NCBI GenBank assembly: GCA_021811385.1 | Contig: JAJZPC010000006.1 | Location: 1 to 56,667, forward strand | DNA length: 56,667 nt | Origin: Deltaproteobacteria bacterium | GTDB lineage: Bacteria; Desulfobacterota; Desulfobulbia; Desulfobulbales; Desulfurivibrionaceae | Direction: 5' to 3' | Shown here: piece after piece, positions 1 to 7,382 of the stretch | How positions within the stretch are numbered: the first letter of the stretch is position 1 | How the letters are laid out: each line of letters opens with the position of its first letter | Notes under the pieces: generated by a model | Seen by the model: the letters and a program-made list of their open reading frames with translations, nothing else | The model's database searches: none | What the model was told of the DNA's origin: nothing | Position numbers and translations under genes: made by a program

Positions 1-1
1 G

Positions 2-643
2 ATGGCTTTCCAGGGGTATCCCTATGCCACCAGAAAGACCGGCGGCCTCGGGATCGGGTTGACCATCTCCCAACAGCTCATTGAGCTCATGCATGGAAAA
101 ATCGGCATGAAAAGCGCGCCAAGCAAGGGAAGCACTTTTTTTGTCGATCTTGACCTGCCGGTGGCCAAGGAAGGAGATGCCCGGTCCGCCATGGAGCCAC
201 GACCGGCAGGCCCCATGGCGGGCGCCGACGGGCAACGCTACAAGGGGATCGGCATGAATATTCTTATCGCGGAAGACAACCCGGTAAACCAGAAGTTGCT
301 CCGCCTCATGCTTGAGATGAATGGCCACAAGGTGCAGGTAACCGGCGACGGCAAGGAGGCCGTGGCCGTTTTCCAGAGCGAGAAGGTTGATCTTGTCCTG
401 ATGGATGTGCAGATGCCGGGGATGAACGGCTTTGAGGCAACCGCCACCATCCGGGAGCTTGAAAAGGCCACCGGCAAGCATGTGCCGATCATTGCCGTTA
501 CCGCCCATGTCATGCCGGGCTATAAGGAGGAGTGCCTCAAGGCGGGCATGGACAACTATCTGTCCAAGCCCTTCCGCATGCAGGAACTTTTCGCGATAAT
601 CGAAGAAACCCTTGCCCAATTGAACAGTCCGGCCCGAAATTGA
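2..643 (+). CDS. Hybrid histidine kinase, C-terminal part (5' end cut by window edge)
   Basis: The visible 213 residues begin inside the HATPase domain: the GGLGIGL glycine box lies near residue 14, followed by the last strand (GSTFFVDLDLPV). After a short linker a full receiver domain starts at about residue 83 (MNILIAEDNPVN). It has the phospho-acceptor Asp in LMDVQMPGMNG, the switch Thr in AVTAH and the Lys in YLSKPF. This is the order expected of a hybrid kinase that passes phosphate internally to its receiver. The sensor and dimerisation domains lie outside the window, so the signal is unknown. The stop is one base before the yejB start, so it may be co-transcribed with the peptide importer. 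Confidence 0.9.
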   Translation: MAFQGYPYATRKTGGLGIGLTISQQLIELMHGKIGMKSAPSKGSTFFVDLDLPVAKEGDARSAMEPRPAGPMAGADGQRYKGIGMNILIAEDNPVNQKLLRLMLEMNGHKVQVTGDGKEAVAVFQSEKVDLVLMDVQMPGMNGFEATATIRELEKATGKHVPIIAVTAHVMPGYKEECLKAGMDNYLSKPFRMQELFAIIEETLAQLNSPARN

Positions 644-644
644 G

Positions 645-1706
645 ATGGCTGCCTATATTGTAAGACGTCTGCTGCTCATGATCCCCACCCTTTTCGGGAT
701 CATGCTGGTCACCTTTGCCGTCACCCAGTTCGTGCCGGGCGGACCGGTGGAACGGATGCTTGCCCAGTTGCAGGGGCAAGACCGCGCCGGCGGCGAGATC
801 CGCGCCAGCCGCGGCATGGATCTCTACCAGGGCAACAAGGGGCTCGACGAAGAGCGGGTGGCGCAGCTTACCCAGCTGTACGGCTTTGACAAGCCTCCGG
901 CTGAGCGCTTCCTCTCCATGATGAAAAACTACCTGGTCTTTGATTTCGGCCAGAGCTATTACCACCACAGCAGCGTCTCGGTCCTGGTCATTTCCAAACT
1001 GCCTGTTTCCATGTCCCTTGGCTTGTGGTCCTTTCTCATCGTCTACGGGGTCTGCATCCCGCTCGGCATCTCCAAGGCCATGCGGGAAGGCTCCCGGTTC
1101 GATGTCGCCACCACCACCGTCATCCTGATCGGCTACGCCATTCCCGGCTTTGTCCTGGCCATCGCCCTCATCGTCCTCTTTGGCGGCGGGAGTTTTTTCA
1201 GCATCTTTCCCTTGCGGGGGCTGGTCTCGGACAACTGGGCAGAGATGGGGGTGGCGGCCAAGGTGGCGGACTATCTCTGGCACATGGTTCTGCCCGTGCT
1301 CTCCAGCACGGTGGGCAGCCTGGCGGTCATGACCCTGTTGACCAAAAACTCCTTTCTCGAAGAGATCCGCAAGCAATACGTGCTCACCGCCAGGGCCAAG
1401 GGGTTGAGCGAAAACCGGGTTCTGTACCGGCATGTGTTCCGCAACGCCATCATCCCCATCATCACCGGTTTTCCAGGTTCCTTCATCACCGCCTTTTTCA
1501 CCGGCAGCCTGCTGATCGAGACCATCTTCTCCCTGGACGGCATGGGGCTGCTTGCCTACGAATCCATGCTCAACCGCGATTATCCGGTGGTGCTGGGCAC
1601 CTTGTATTTTTTCACCATCATCGGGTTGATCTCCCGGTTGTTGTCGGACCTGAGCTATGTGGTGGTGGACCCGCGCATCAGTTTTGAAAGTGTGGAGTCC
1701 CGCTGA
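645..1706 (+). CDS. yejB: Yej-type oligopeptide ABC transporter, permease B
   Basis: This 353-residue inner-membrane protein belongs to the DppB/OppB permease superfamily. It opens with the standard first helix (MAAYIVRRLLLMIPTLFGIM), and an extracytoplasmic segment follows up to about residue 120. The cytoplasmic EAA loop that contacts the ATPase is visible near residue 245 (YVLTARAKGLSENRVLYRHV). The long first loop and overall length fit YejB rather than DppB. It pairs with the next gene to form the translocation channel, and yejF encodes the ATPase. No yejA-type binding protein is visible in the window. The start lies one base after the upstream kinase stop. Confidence 0.9.
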   Translation: MAAYIVRRLLLMIPTLFGIMLVTFAVTQFVPGGPVERMLAQLQGQDRAGGEIRASRGMDLYQGNKGLDEERVAQLTQLYGFDKPPAERFLSMMKNYLVFDFGQSYYHHSSVSVLVISKLPVSMSLGLWSFLIVYGVCIPLGISKAMREGSRFDVATTTVILIGYAIPGFVLAIALIVLFGGGSFFSIFPLRGLVSDNWAEMGVAAKVADYLWHMVLPVLSSTVGSLAVMTLLTKNSFLEEIRKQYVLTARAKGLSENRVLYRHVFRNAIIPIITGFPGSFITAFFTGSLLIETIFSLDGMGLLAYESMLNRDYPVVLGTLYFFTIIGLISRLLSDLSYVVVDPRISFESVESR

Positions 1707-1708
1707 GC

Positions 1709-2737
1709 ATGCAACCGACCCCCCAGAAACTCTCCTCCCGGCGCTGGCGGCGCTTCAAGGCCAACAAGCGCGGCTATTACAGCCTGATCCTCTTTTCGGT
1801 CTGCTTTATCCTCTCCTTAGGCGCGGAGATTCTCAGCAACGACAAACCCCTGCTGGTTTCCTACCAGGGGAGCTTGTATTTCCCCCTGTTTCGCGAATAC
1901 CCGGAAACAACCTTTGGCGGGGAATTCGAAACCGAAACCGATTACCAGGATCCCTTTATCAGGCAAAAGCTCACCACCGGCGGGAATCATGCCCTGTTCC
2001 CGCCCAACCCCCACAGCTACGCCTCGATCAACCTCCAGCTCAACCAACCGGTCCCCTCCCCGCCCGATGCGGATAACCATCTGGGCACCGACGACCGGGG
2101 CCGCGATGTCCTGGCCCGGCTGCTCTACGGTTTTCGCCTCTCGGTGCTTTTCGCCTTTGCCCTCACCTTTGTCGGCACGGTCGTCGGCATCATCACCGGG
2201 GCGGTGCAGGGCTATCTCGGCGGGCGCACCGACCTGTTCATGCAGCGCTTCATCGAGATATGGAGCGCAATGCCCGAGCTGTACCTGCTGATCATCTTTG
2301 CCTCGATCTTCAAGCCCAGCGTGCTCCTGCTTTTGATCCTGCTTTCGATCTTCGGCTGGATGGGGCTGGCGGATTACGTGCGGGCCGAGTTCCTCAAGGG
2401 CCGCAACCTCGATTATGTCAAGGCGGCCAAGGCGCTGGGCGTGGGCAACATCACCATCATGTTCCGCCACCTGCTCCCCAACGGCATGACCCCAGTGATC
2501 ACCTTTTTGCCCTTCCGTCTGAGCGGCTCGATCCTGGCCCTCACCAGCCTCGATTTCCTGGGTCTCGGCGTACCCGCCCCCACCCCGAGTCTCGGCGAGC
2601 TGCTGGCCCAGGGCAAGAACAATATCGAGGCGTGGTGGCTTTCCCTGACCACCTTCGGGGTGCTGGTCGGCACCCTGGTCCTGCTGATCTTTATAGGTGA
2701 AGCGTTGCGGGAAACCTTTGATCCGAGGAAGGTGTAG
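1709..2737 (+). CDS. yejE: Yej-type oligopeptide ABC transporter, permease E
   Basis: This 342-residue permease is of the OppC/DppC type. A basic N-terminus and first helix (residues about 20-38) precede a long soluble segment (about 40-125) that is characteristic of YejE. The segment carries the GTDDRGRDVLARLLYG motif before the transmembrane core. The EAA loop is seen near residue 235 (YVKAAKALGVGNITIMFRHL). It starts two bases after the yejB stop and is clearly translated as part of the same unit. The third member, yejF, is separated from it by a 149-base gap filled by a palindromic repeat. Confidence 0.9.
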   Translation: MQPTPQKLSSRRWRRFKANKRGYYSLILFSVCFILSLGAEILSNDKPLLVSYQGSLYFPLFREYPETTFGGEFETETDYQDPFIRQKLTTGGNHALFPPNPHSYASINLQLNQPVPSPPDADNHLGTDDRGRDVLARLLYGFRLSVLFAFALTFVGTVVGIITGAVQGYLGGRTDLFMQRFIEIWSAMPELYLLIIFASIFKPSVLLLLILLSIFGWMGLADYVRAEFLKGRNLDYVKAAKALGVGNITIMFRHLLPNGMTPVITFLPFRLSGSILALTSLDFLGLGVPAPTPSLGELLAQGKNNIEAWWLSLTTFGVLVGTLVLLIFIGEALRETFDPRKV

Positions 2738-2743
2738 CTTATA

Positions 2744-2872
2744 AAAAATCCCCCCTCGCCCCCCTTTTTCAAAGGGGGGATTCTGCAAAAAAAGATGAAT
2801 TCGAATGGATTGAGGGAAGGAACGTATTCTTTTTACCTCCCCCTTTGCAAAAGGGGGATTGAGGGGGATTTC
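2744..2872. repeat. MITE-like palindromic repeat between yejE and yejF
   Basis: Two GC-rich hairpins lie at 2744-2783 and 2837-2872 and are inverted copies of one another (AAATCCCCC... against its complement), enclosing about 55 bases of neutral sequence. This is the terminal-inverted-repeat layout of small non-autonomous repeats. No coding capacity is apparent. It separates yejF from yejBE and may act as an mRNA processing or attenuation point within the operon. It resembles, but is not identical in sequence to, the four elements in the cobalamin operon. Confidence 0.75.
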
Positions 2873-2886
2873 ATAAAGGATGATCC

Positions 2887-4476
2887 ATGCTGCTTGAGCT
2901 GAAAAATCTCTCCGCCGGTTTTTACTCGGACCGTGGCTTTACCCCGGTGCTGGATAAGGTCTCCTTCTCCATCGCTCCCGGAGAAACCGCGGCCCTGGTG
3001 GGCGAATCCGGGTCCGGCAAATCGGTGACCGCCCTTTCCATCCTGGGGCTGCTGGAGAAAGACGCAGCCAGGATCGAAGGGCAGATCCTCTTCAATGGCG
3101 AAGATCTGGTGGCCTTTCCGGAGACCCGGCTGCGGAGGATTCGCGGCAACCGGATCGCCATGATTTTTCAGGAACCCATGACCTCGCTCAATCCGGTCTA
3201 CTCCATCGGCGCCCAGCTCATCGAGCCGCTGCTCCTGCATCAGAATCTCGATAAAAAAGCGGCGGCGAAAAAGGCCGAGAACCTCCTGGAGCGGTGCGGG
3301 ATTACCGACGCGCCCCAGCGGCTGAACAGCTTCCCCCACCAGCTTTCCGGCGGCCAGCGTCAGCGGGTGATGATCGCCATGGCCCTGGCCTGCCGCCCGG
3401 ATCTCCTGATCGCCGACGAGCCGACCACGGCGCTGGACGTCACCATCCAGGCGCAGATCCTGGCCTTGATCAAGGAGATCCAGCAGGAGCTGGGCATGGC
3501 GTTGCTGCTCATCACCCACGATCTCAACATGGTGGAAAAGATCGCAGGGCAGGTCCATATCATGCACCAGGGCCGAATCGTGGAAAGCGGCCCCACCGGT
3601 GAGGTGTTTCGCAACCCGCAAGATCCCTACACCATCCATCTGCTGAACAGCGTGCCCCACGAAGCACCCATCCCCAAGGACAACCCACCCCCGCTCCTTG
3701 CCGCGGCCAACCTCTCCTGCCACTTCCCGATCAAGGCCGGTTTCTTGCGGCGCACGGTGAATACGATCAAGGCGGTGGACGGGGTGAGCCTTACCATCAA
3801 GCAGGGCACCACCTTCGGGGTGGTCGGTGAATCAGGCTCGGGGAAAAGCACCCTGGGCATGTGCCTCCTGAAGCTGGTCAACAGCCGGGGAAGCCTGCTC
3901 TATGAGGGGCGCGATCTGCTGACCCTGTCCAACAGCCAGTGGCGGCCCCTGCGCCGTGATCTGCAGGTGGTGTTCCAGGATCCCTTTTCCTCCCTGTCGC
4001 CCAGGCTCAATGTGGGGCAGATCGTGGGCGAGGGGTTGAGCGTGCATGGCTTGGGCAACCGGGAGGAGCGAAAACAACGGGTGGCCGAGGCGTTGATCGA
4101 GGTCGGCCTTGAACCGGGGATGATCGAACGCTATCCCCATGAGTTTTCCGGCGGCCAGCGGCAGCGGATCGCCATTGCCAGGGCGGTGGTGCTCAAGCCC
4201 CGCTTCCTGGTGCTGGACGAGCCCACCAGCGCCCTGGACATGACCATCCAGGCCCAGATCATCGAGCTCTTGAAGAGCCTCCAAGCCAGGCATAATATCA
4301 CCTACTTCTTCATCTCCCACGATCTGCGGGTGATCAAGGCCATGGCCGACGAGGTGGCGGTGATGCAAAACGGCCGCATTGTCGAGTCCGGCCCTGCAAC
4401 GCAGCTCTTTGCCAGCCCCTCCCACCCCTATACCCAAAAGCTCTTTTCCGCAGCCTTTGACCTGGCGCCGGTCTAG
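2887..4476 (+). CDS. yejF: Yej-type peptide ABC transporter, double ATPase
   Basis: This 529-residue protein contains two complete ABC ATPase domains in tandem, as in YejF. Domain 1 has a Walker A (GESGSGKS, about residue 40), signature LSGGQRQRV and Walker [13 protein letters not shown]. Domain 2 has GESGSGKS (about residue 318), FSGGQRQRI and [12 protein letters not shown]. Both carry the oligopeptide-family C-terminal extension after the nucleotide-binding fold ([12 protein letters not shown] and [12 protein letters not shown]). It powers uptake through YejB and YejE. Its last 85 bases are duplicated 804 bases downstream, beyond a toxin-antitoxin module. Confidence 0.93.
   Translation: MLLELKNLSAGFYSDRGFTPVLDKVSFSIAPGETAALVGESGSGKSVTALSILGLLEKDAARIEGQILFNGEDLVAFPETRLRRIRGNRIAMIFQEPMTSLNPVYSIGAQLIEPLLLHQNLDKKAAAKKAENLLERCGITDAPQRLNSFPHQLSGGQRQRVMIAMALACRPDLLIADEPTTALDVTIQAQILALIKEIQQELGMALLLITHDLNMVEKIAGQVHIMHQGRIVESGPTGEVFRNPQDPYTIHLLNSVPHEAPIPKDNPPPLLAAANLSCHFPIKAGFLRRTVNTIKAVDGVSLTIKQGTTFGVVGESGSGKSTLGMCLLKLVNSRGSLLYEGRDLLTLSNSQWRPLRRDLQVVFQDPFSSLSPRLNVGQIVGEGLSVHGLGNREERKQRVAEALIEVGLEPGMIERYPHEFSGGQRQRIAIARAVVLKPRFLVLDEPTSALDMTIQAQIIELLKSLQARHNITYFFISHDLRVIKAMADEVAVMQNGRIVESGPATQLFASPSHPYTQKLFSAAFDLAPV
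4387..4471 (+). repeat. 85-bp direct repeat, copy 1 (3' end of yejF)
   Basis: This segment, encoding the last residues of YejF, recurs at 5191-5275 at a constant offset of 804 bases with three mismatches (for example at 4414). The copies flank the toxin-antitoxin module, so they mark either an insertion at the yejF 3' end that preserved the gene or a tandem duplication later eroded. Confidence 0.9.
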
Positions 4477-4522
4477 GCAGCCTGCGCCATTTTTTCCCCT
4501 GACAGCCACGCGTTCTTTTGTT

Positions 4523-4558
4523 TTGACAAGCCAATCATCGACATGTACAATTGTACAT
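4523..4558 (+). promoter_or_regulatory. Sigma-70 promoter overlapping a perfect palindromic operator (TA module)
   Basis: TTGACA (4523-4528) and TACAAT (4546-4551) are separated by 17 bases, a near-consensus vegetative promoter. The -10 box lies inside the perfect 16-base palindrome ATGTACAATTGTACAT (4543-4558), so a bound repressor would cover it. The expected transcription start is about 4558, one base before the toxin ATG, predicting a leaderless or nearly leaderless mRNA. No Shine-Dalgarno sequence precedes the ATG, which agrees. Confidence 0.75.
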
Positions 4559-4957
4559 ATGAAAATCGTAGCCGACACCAATATCTTCCTGGCAACCGCA
4601 CTGAACGAGCCTGAAAAAAAGGCAATCATTGCCATTACGTGCGGACACGAACTCATAGCCCCGGAAATTTTGCCGTTTGAAATCGGAAATGCCTTGTCGG
4701 CTATGGTCAAAAGGGAACGGCTGAATCGCAAGGAAGGGTTGTCGGCCTACGACGAGATACAGAAGATTCCCGTTGAACTGCGCAGCATCGATATCCGCAA
4801 GGCGTTGACCATCGCGGGCCAGCACAAGATATATGCCTATGACGCCTACTTTCTCGAGTGCGCACGGGCTACCCACAGCCCGCTGTTCACCTTGGATGCC
4901 GCCCTGAAAAAAATCGCCGTCAAACTTGGCATTACACTGCTGGAGGTGGAACCATGA
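4559..4957 (+). CDS. PIN-domain toxin of a VapC-like toxin-antitoxin pair
   Basis: This 132-residue protein has the PIN nuclease layout: the first acidic residue in IVADTNIF (D6), a conserved Glu in the second helix (FEIGNALS), an Asp in YAYDAYFLECA and the final Asp in LFTLDAAL. PIN toxins of this size are Mg-dependent RNases that cut tRNA or rRNA. The ATG at 4559 was chosen because it begins the PIN fold and sits directly behind a palindromic promoter-operator; extending the frame upstream runs into yejF. Its stop overlaps the antitoxin start (ATGA). The toxin-first order is the reverse of most vapBC operons. Confidence 0.85.
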   Translation: MKIVADTNIFLATALNEPEKKAIIAITCGHELIAPEILPFEIGNALSAMVKRERLNRKEGLSAYDEIQKIPVELRSIDIRKALTIAGQHKIYAYDAYFLECARATHSPLFTLDAALKKIAVKLGITLLEVEP

Positions 4958-5169
4958 AGGCTTACAATTATTCGGATGCCCGCAAACGCCTTTCCGAGGT
5001 GCTCGATATCGCCAAAAACGAAGAGGTGTTGATCAAGCGCAGGAGCGGGGAGACCTTTTCCCTGGTCCTCAAGAAATCAACCCAGTCCCCTTTCGATATC
5101 CCAGGGATCACAACCAAGGCGACGACCGAGGATATCCTGGCGGCGATCAGGGATTCCCGCTCGCGTTAA
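4954..5169 (+). CDS. Phd/YefM-like antitoxin
   Basis: This 71-residue protein starts on the ATGA overlapping the toxin stop. Its N-terminal half (YSDARKRLSEVLDIAKNEEV) followed by IKRRSGETFSLVLKK has the pattern of a Phd/YefM DNA-binding fold. The C-terminal tail (about residues 45-71), rich in Thr, Asp and Ile, would wrap and inhibit the PIN toxin. The likely binding site is the 16-base palindrome at 4543-4558. The family call rests on pattern recognition of a short sequence. Partner and function follow from context. Confidence 0.75.
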   Translation: MKAYNYSDARKRLSEVLDIAKNEEVLIKRRSGETFSLVLKKSTQSPFDIPGITTKATTEDILAAIRDSRSR

Positions 5170-5190
5170 GCACAAACCAGGATTGGTCAA

Positions 5191-5275
5191 TCCGGCCCTG
5201 CAACGCAGCTCTTTGCCGGCCCCTCCCACCCCTATACCCAAAAGCTCTTTTCCGCGGCCTTTGACCTGGCGGCGG
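5191..5275 (+). repeat. 85-bp direct repeat, copy 2
   Basis: Second copy of the yejF 3' end, matching 4387-4471 in all but three positions. Homology ends at the point where yejF has its stop and this copy runs on into the PIN remnant. Confidence 0.9.
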
Positions 5276-5442
5276 AGTTTTTCAACCTGGCCAGAGGCAA
5301 GGGCATCCAAGGCTCCAACACGGATTACCTCCTCTGTGCCGTGGCGCATCGCCACCGGTTGCCCATTTTCACCACGGACCAGGATTTCGAGCGCTACGCC
5401 TCGGTGGTGCCGATCCGCTTGTACCAGCCGCGCCCGCGGTAG
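5191..5442 (+). pseudogene. Fusion remnant: yejF 3' end joined in frame to the C-terminal half of a second PIN toxin
   Basis: Codons 5191-5275 repeat the end of yejF (copy 2 of the 85-bp direct repeat). The yejF stop is missing here, so the frame continues into a VapC-type C-terminal half with KGIQGSNTDYLLCAVAHRH, LPIFTTDQDF and a stop at 5440-5442. The fragment keeps the second-half acidic residues of PIN but lacks the first half, a start codon and a ribosome site. It is therefore a decayed toxin gene and not the same PIN lineage as the intact toxin just upstream. It indicates recombination at a toxin-antitoxin hotspot after yejF. Confidence 0.8.
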
Positions 5443-5569
5443 CGTTTCCGGCGGAAGATTCAGCTTTTGGGGATAGCCCCAAGCTCCGATCATATCCTGA
5501 TTCCTGATAAAAGCGCGGACAGGATTATTTCTCTGCCCAGCAGTGCGAAGGCGGAGAAAAATCGCCCGC

Positions 5570-5583
5570 CTGACTTAGGTCAA
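5570..5583. promoter_or_regulatory. FNR/Crp-type dyad upstream of the ferredoxin gene
   Basis: CTGACTTAGGTCAA has the half-sites TGAC and GTCA separated by four bases. It matches the architecture of the site at 7160-7173 (TTGACCTGGGTCAA). It lies 58 bases before the 4Fe-4S protein start. This geometry is that of FNR/ANR/DNR-family operators; the actual regulator is not identified. Confidence 0.45.
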
Positions 5584-5641
5584 TGTTTTTAGCGTCGTTC
5601 CTGGTAGGCTGGCGCCAGGAAAACAATCAAAGGAGATGGCG

Positions 5642-6661
5642 ATGCATTCCGCGCAAAAACAACCGGCAGCCCAGCCCCGGATCGACCTTCACACACTGCG
5701 GCTGCTGGTGCAGTCCGGCTTTCTGCTGATCTGCCTCTACAGCGGTTACCGCTTTTATCGGTTCTACCTGTGGGCCATGGGCAATTCCGCGACCTTTGTG
5801 GAGCGCCCTCCGGCAATCGAGGGGTTTTTACCGATCAGTGGCCTGGTCAGTCTCAAGCGCTTCCTGCTGACCGGAAGTTATGATCGCATCCACCCTGCCG
5901 CCTTGACCATTTTCATCGCCGCCCTGCTGATCGCTATTTTTTTCCGCAAGGGTTTTTGCGGCTGGATCTGTCCGGTCGGCTTCGTCTCCCATCTGGTCGA
6001 AAGAGTTGCCCGGCGGCTGAAAATGCTCCGGCGTCCGCCGAACTGGCTGGATTATCCCCTGCTCAGCCTCAAGTACCTCCTGCTGGCTTTTTTCTCCTGG
6101 ATTATCCTGGGTAAGATGGACCTGGCCGCCATCGAAGCTTTTACGGATACCCCTTACAACCTGGTGGTGGACGCCCGGATGCTGCTCTTTTTCATCGCCC
6201 CGTCCGCCACCACCGTTTGGGTGGTGAGCATCCTGGTGATCGGCTCCTTTTTTCTGCGCAACTTCTGGTGCCGTTATTTCTGCCCCTACGGGGCGTTAAT
6301 GGGAATCCTCTCCTGGTTTGGTCCGCTGCGGGTCAGCCGGGACGAGCAAAGTTGCATCAACTGCAAGAAATGCGAGAAGGCATGCCCCGGCTCGATCCGG
6401 GTTGCCGAACAGATTGTGGTGACCAGCCCGGAATGCCTCGGGTGCCTGGAATGCGTGGCAACCTGCCCGGTGCACGACTGCCTGCGGGTTTCCACCTACC
6501 GGCGCGTGAAACTGCCGTCATGGCTTCTGCCGCTGGGGGTTCTGTTTATTTTTTTTCTCGCCTGGGCGGTGGCCAACCTAACCGGCCATTGGCAATCAAC
6601 GGTGCCTCCGGAGATCCTGAAGAGCTATTACCCGATGTCCTTTACTATCGGCCATCCGTAA
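5642..6661 (+). CDS. NapH/CcoG-like membrane 4Fe-4S ferredoxin
   Basis: This 339-residue polytopic membrane protein has two cytoplasmic-type cysteine motifs in its membrane part (CGWICPVG and CRYFCPYG) and two 4Fe-4S ferredoxin motifs near residues 237-275 (CINCKKCEKACPG and CLGCLECVATCPV). It ends with one further helix. This is the NapH/YccM pattern, whose members pass electrons between quinol and periplasmic or cytoplasmic redox partners. The ATG at 5642 is preferred over 5636 because AAAGGAG ends at 5635, giving a 6-base spacer. An FNR-like dyad upstream suggests anaerobic control. No dedicated partner gene is adjacent, so the electron acceptor is unknown. Confidence 0.85.
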   Translation: MHSAQKQPAAQPRIDLHTLRLLVQSGFLLICLYSGYRFYRFYLWAMGNSATFVERPPAIEGFLPISGLVSLKRFLLTGSYDRIHPAALTIFIAALLIAIFFRKGFCGWICPVGFVSHLVERVARRLKMLRRPPNWLDYPLLSLKYLLLAFFSWIILGKMDLAAIEAFTDTPYNLVVDARMLLFFIAPSATTVWVVSILVIGSFFLRNFWCRYFCPYGALMGILSWFGPLRVSRDEQSCINCKKCEKACPGSIRVAEQIVVTSPECLGCLECVATCPVHDCLRVSTYRRVKLPSWLLPLGVLFIFFLAWAVANLTGHWQSTVPPEILKSYYPMSFTIGHP

Positions 6662-6708
6662 TCATCTGCGTTGCGAGGCACATCCCCCGGACCCCGGGCG
6701 GGCCGCCA

Positions 6709-7080
6709 TCACCGGCGCAAGGCCGCGATTCTGCTCCGCAGCCATTCTTCCAGCGGCGGGTTCAGGCGATGCACCGTGCCGCCCGGCAGCCGTCCGTCTT
6801 CCCGCACCGCCGCCTCGAAGAGCCCGGCGGGCACCTCCACCTTGGCCAATTCCTCGGCGCCGGCCATGTTCCGGCGGATGAGAGTCGCCTGGGGCGGCGT
6901 CTCCCAGTCGAACAACACGAAATAGACCGATTCGTCACGCATGGAACTGACGAAGTCGTGGCCCCGGGTCCAGCCCGATCCCCATTCGAGATACATGTCC
7001 ACCGCCTTTTCAGGGGTCATCTGCCAGTCGATGGACTCCATCAGTTGATGCTGACGGCAAAGCTCTTCTGCATTCATCAT
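6709..7080 (-). CDS. Small conserved protein, possibly DVU0772-like
   Basis: This 123-residue soluble protein has no signal peptide or membrane helix. It contains the conserved-looking stretch IDWQMTPEKAVDMYLEWGSG, then SVYFVLFDWETPPQATLIRR and a C-terminal EEWLRSRI. It resembles a small family I associate with sulfate reducers (typified by DVU0772), but I cannot confirm this, and no biochemical function is known to me. It is transcribed opposite to both neighbours. Its start lies about 76 bases from the palindromic hairpin at 7156-7177, which could serve it as an operator. Confidence 0.65.
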   Translation of the reverse strand: MMNAEELCRQHQLMESIDWQMTPEKAVDMYLEWGSGWTRGHDFVSSMRDESVYFVLFDWETPPQATLIRRNMAGAEELAKVEVPAGLFEAAVREDGRLPGGTVHRLNPPLEEWLRSRIAALRR

Positions 7081-7155
7081 GATCGCGCGCCTCCTCTGGA
7101 TGAAACAACGTTGAACAACCGGTTGCTCCCATCATAGAGTACGACGGCTCCCCCA

Positions 7156-7186
7156 CGCCTTGACCTGGGTCAAGGCGGATTTTTTT
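7156..7186 (+). promoter_or_regulatory. Perfect 10-bp inverted repeat with FNR-type core and T-tract, in the gap before the hydrogenase
   Basis: CGCCTTGACC (7156-7165) is perfectly complementary to GGTCAAGGCG (7168-7177) and is followed by seven T residues (7180-7186). The core TTGACCTGGGTCAA (7160-7173) is a symmetrical FNR/ANR-like dyad. It could be an operator for the divergent genes, or an intrinsic terminator/attenuator in the hydrogenase leader; the sequence permits both. It is the only notable structure in the 302-base gap 7081-7382. Confidence 0.55.
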
Positions 7187-7382
7187 CAGTGCTCATCTTC
7201 CGCTCAGGGAATGATCCGGGATGTCCCAGGAAGAAAGGCTGTGCAATGTTAATATTAAATTCAATCTCCATCCTTTCCCGCCGCAAAACCTGCTTTCTTT
7301 CACTCCAAAATCTGGTACCCTTTCATGGAGATACGCAGGAAAGTGGACGCAACCGGGAGGAATTCGGCATGGAGGCCGTGAG

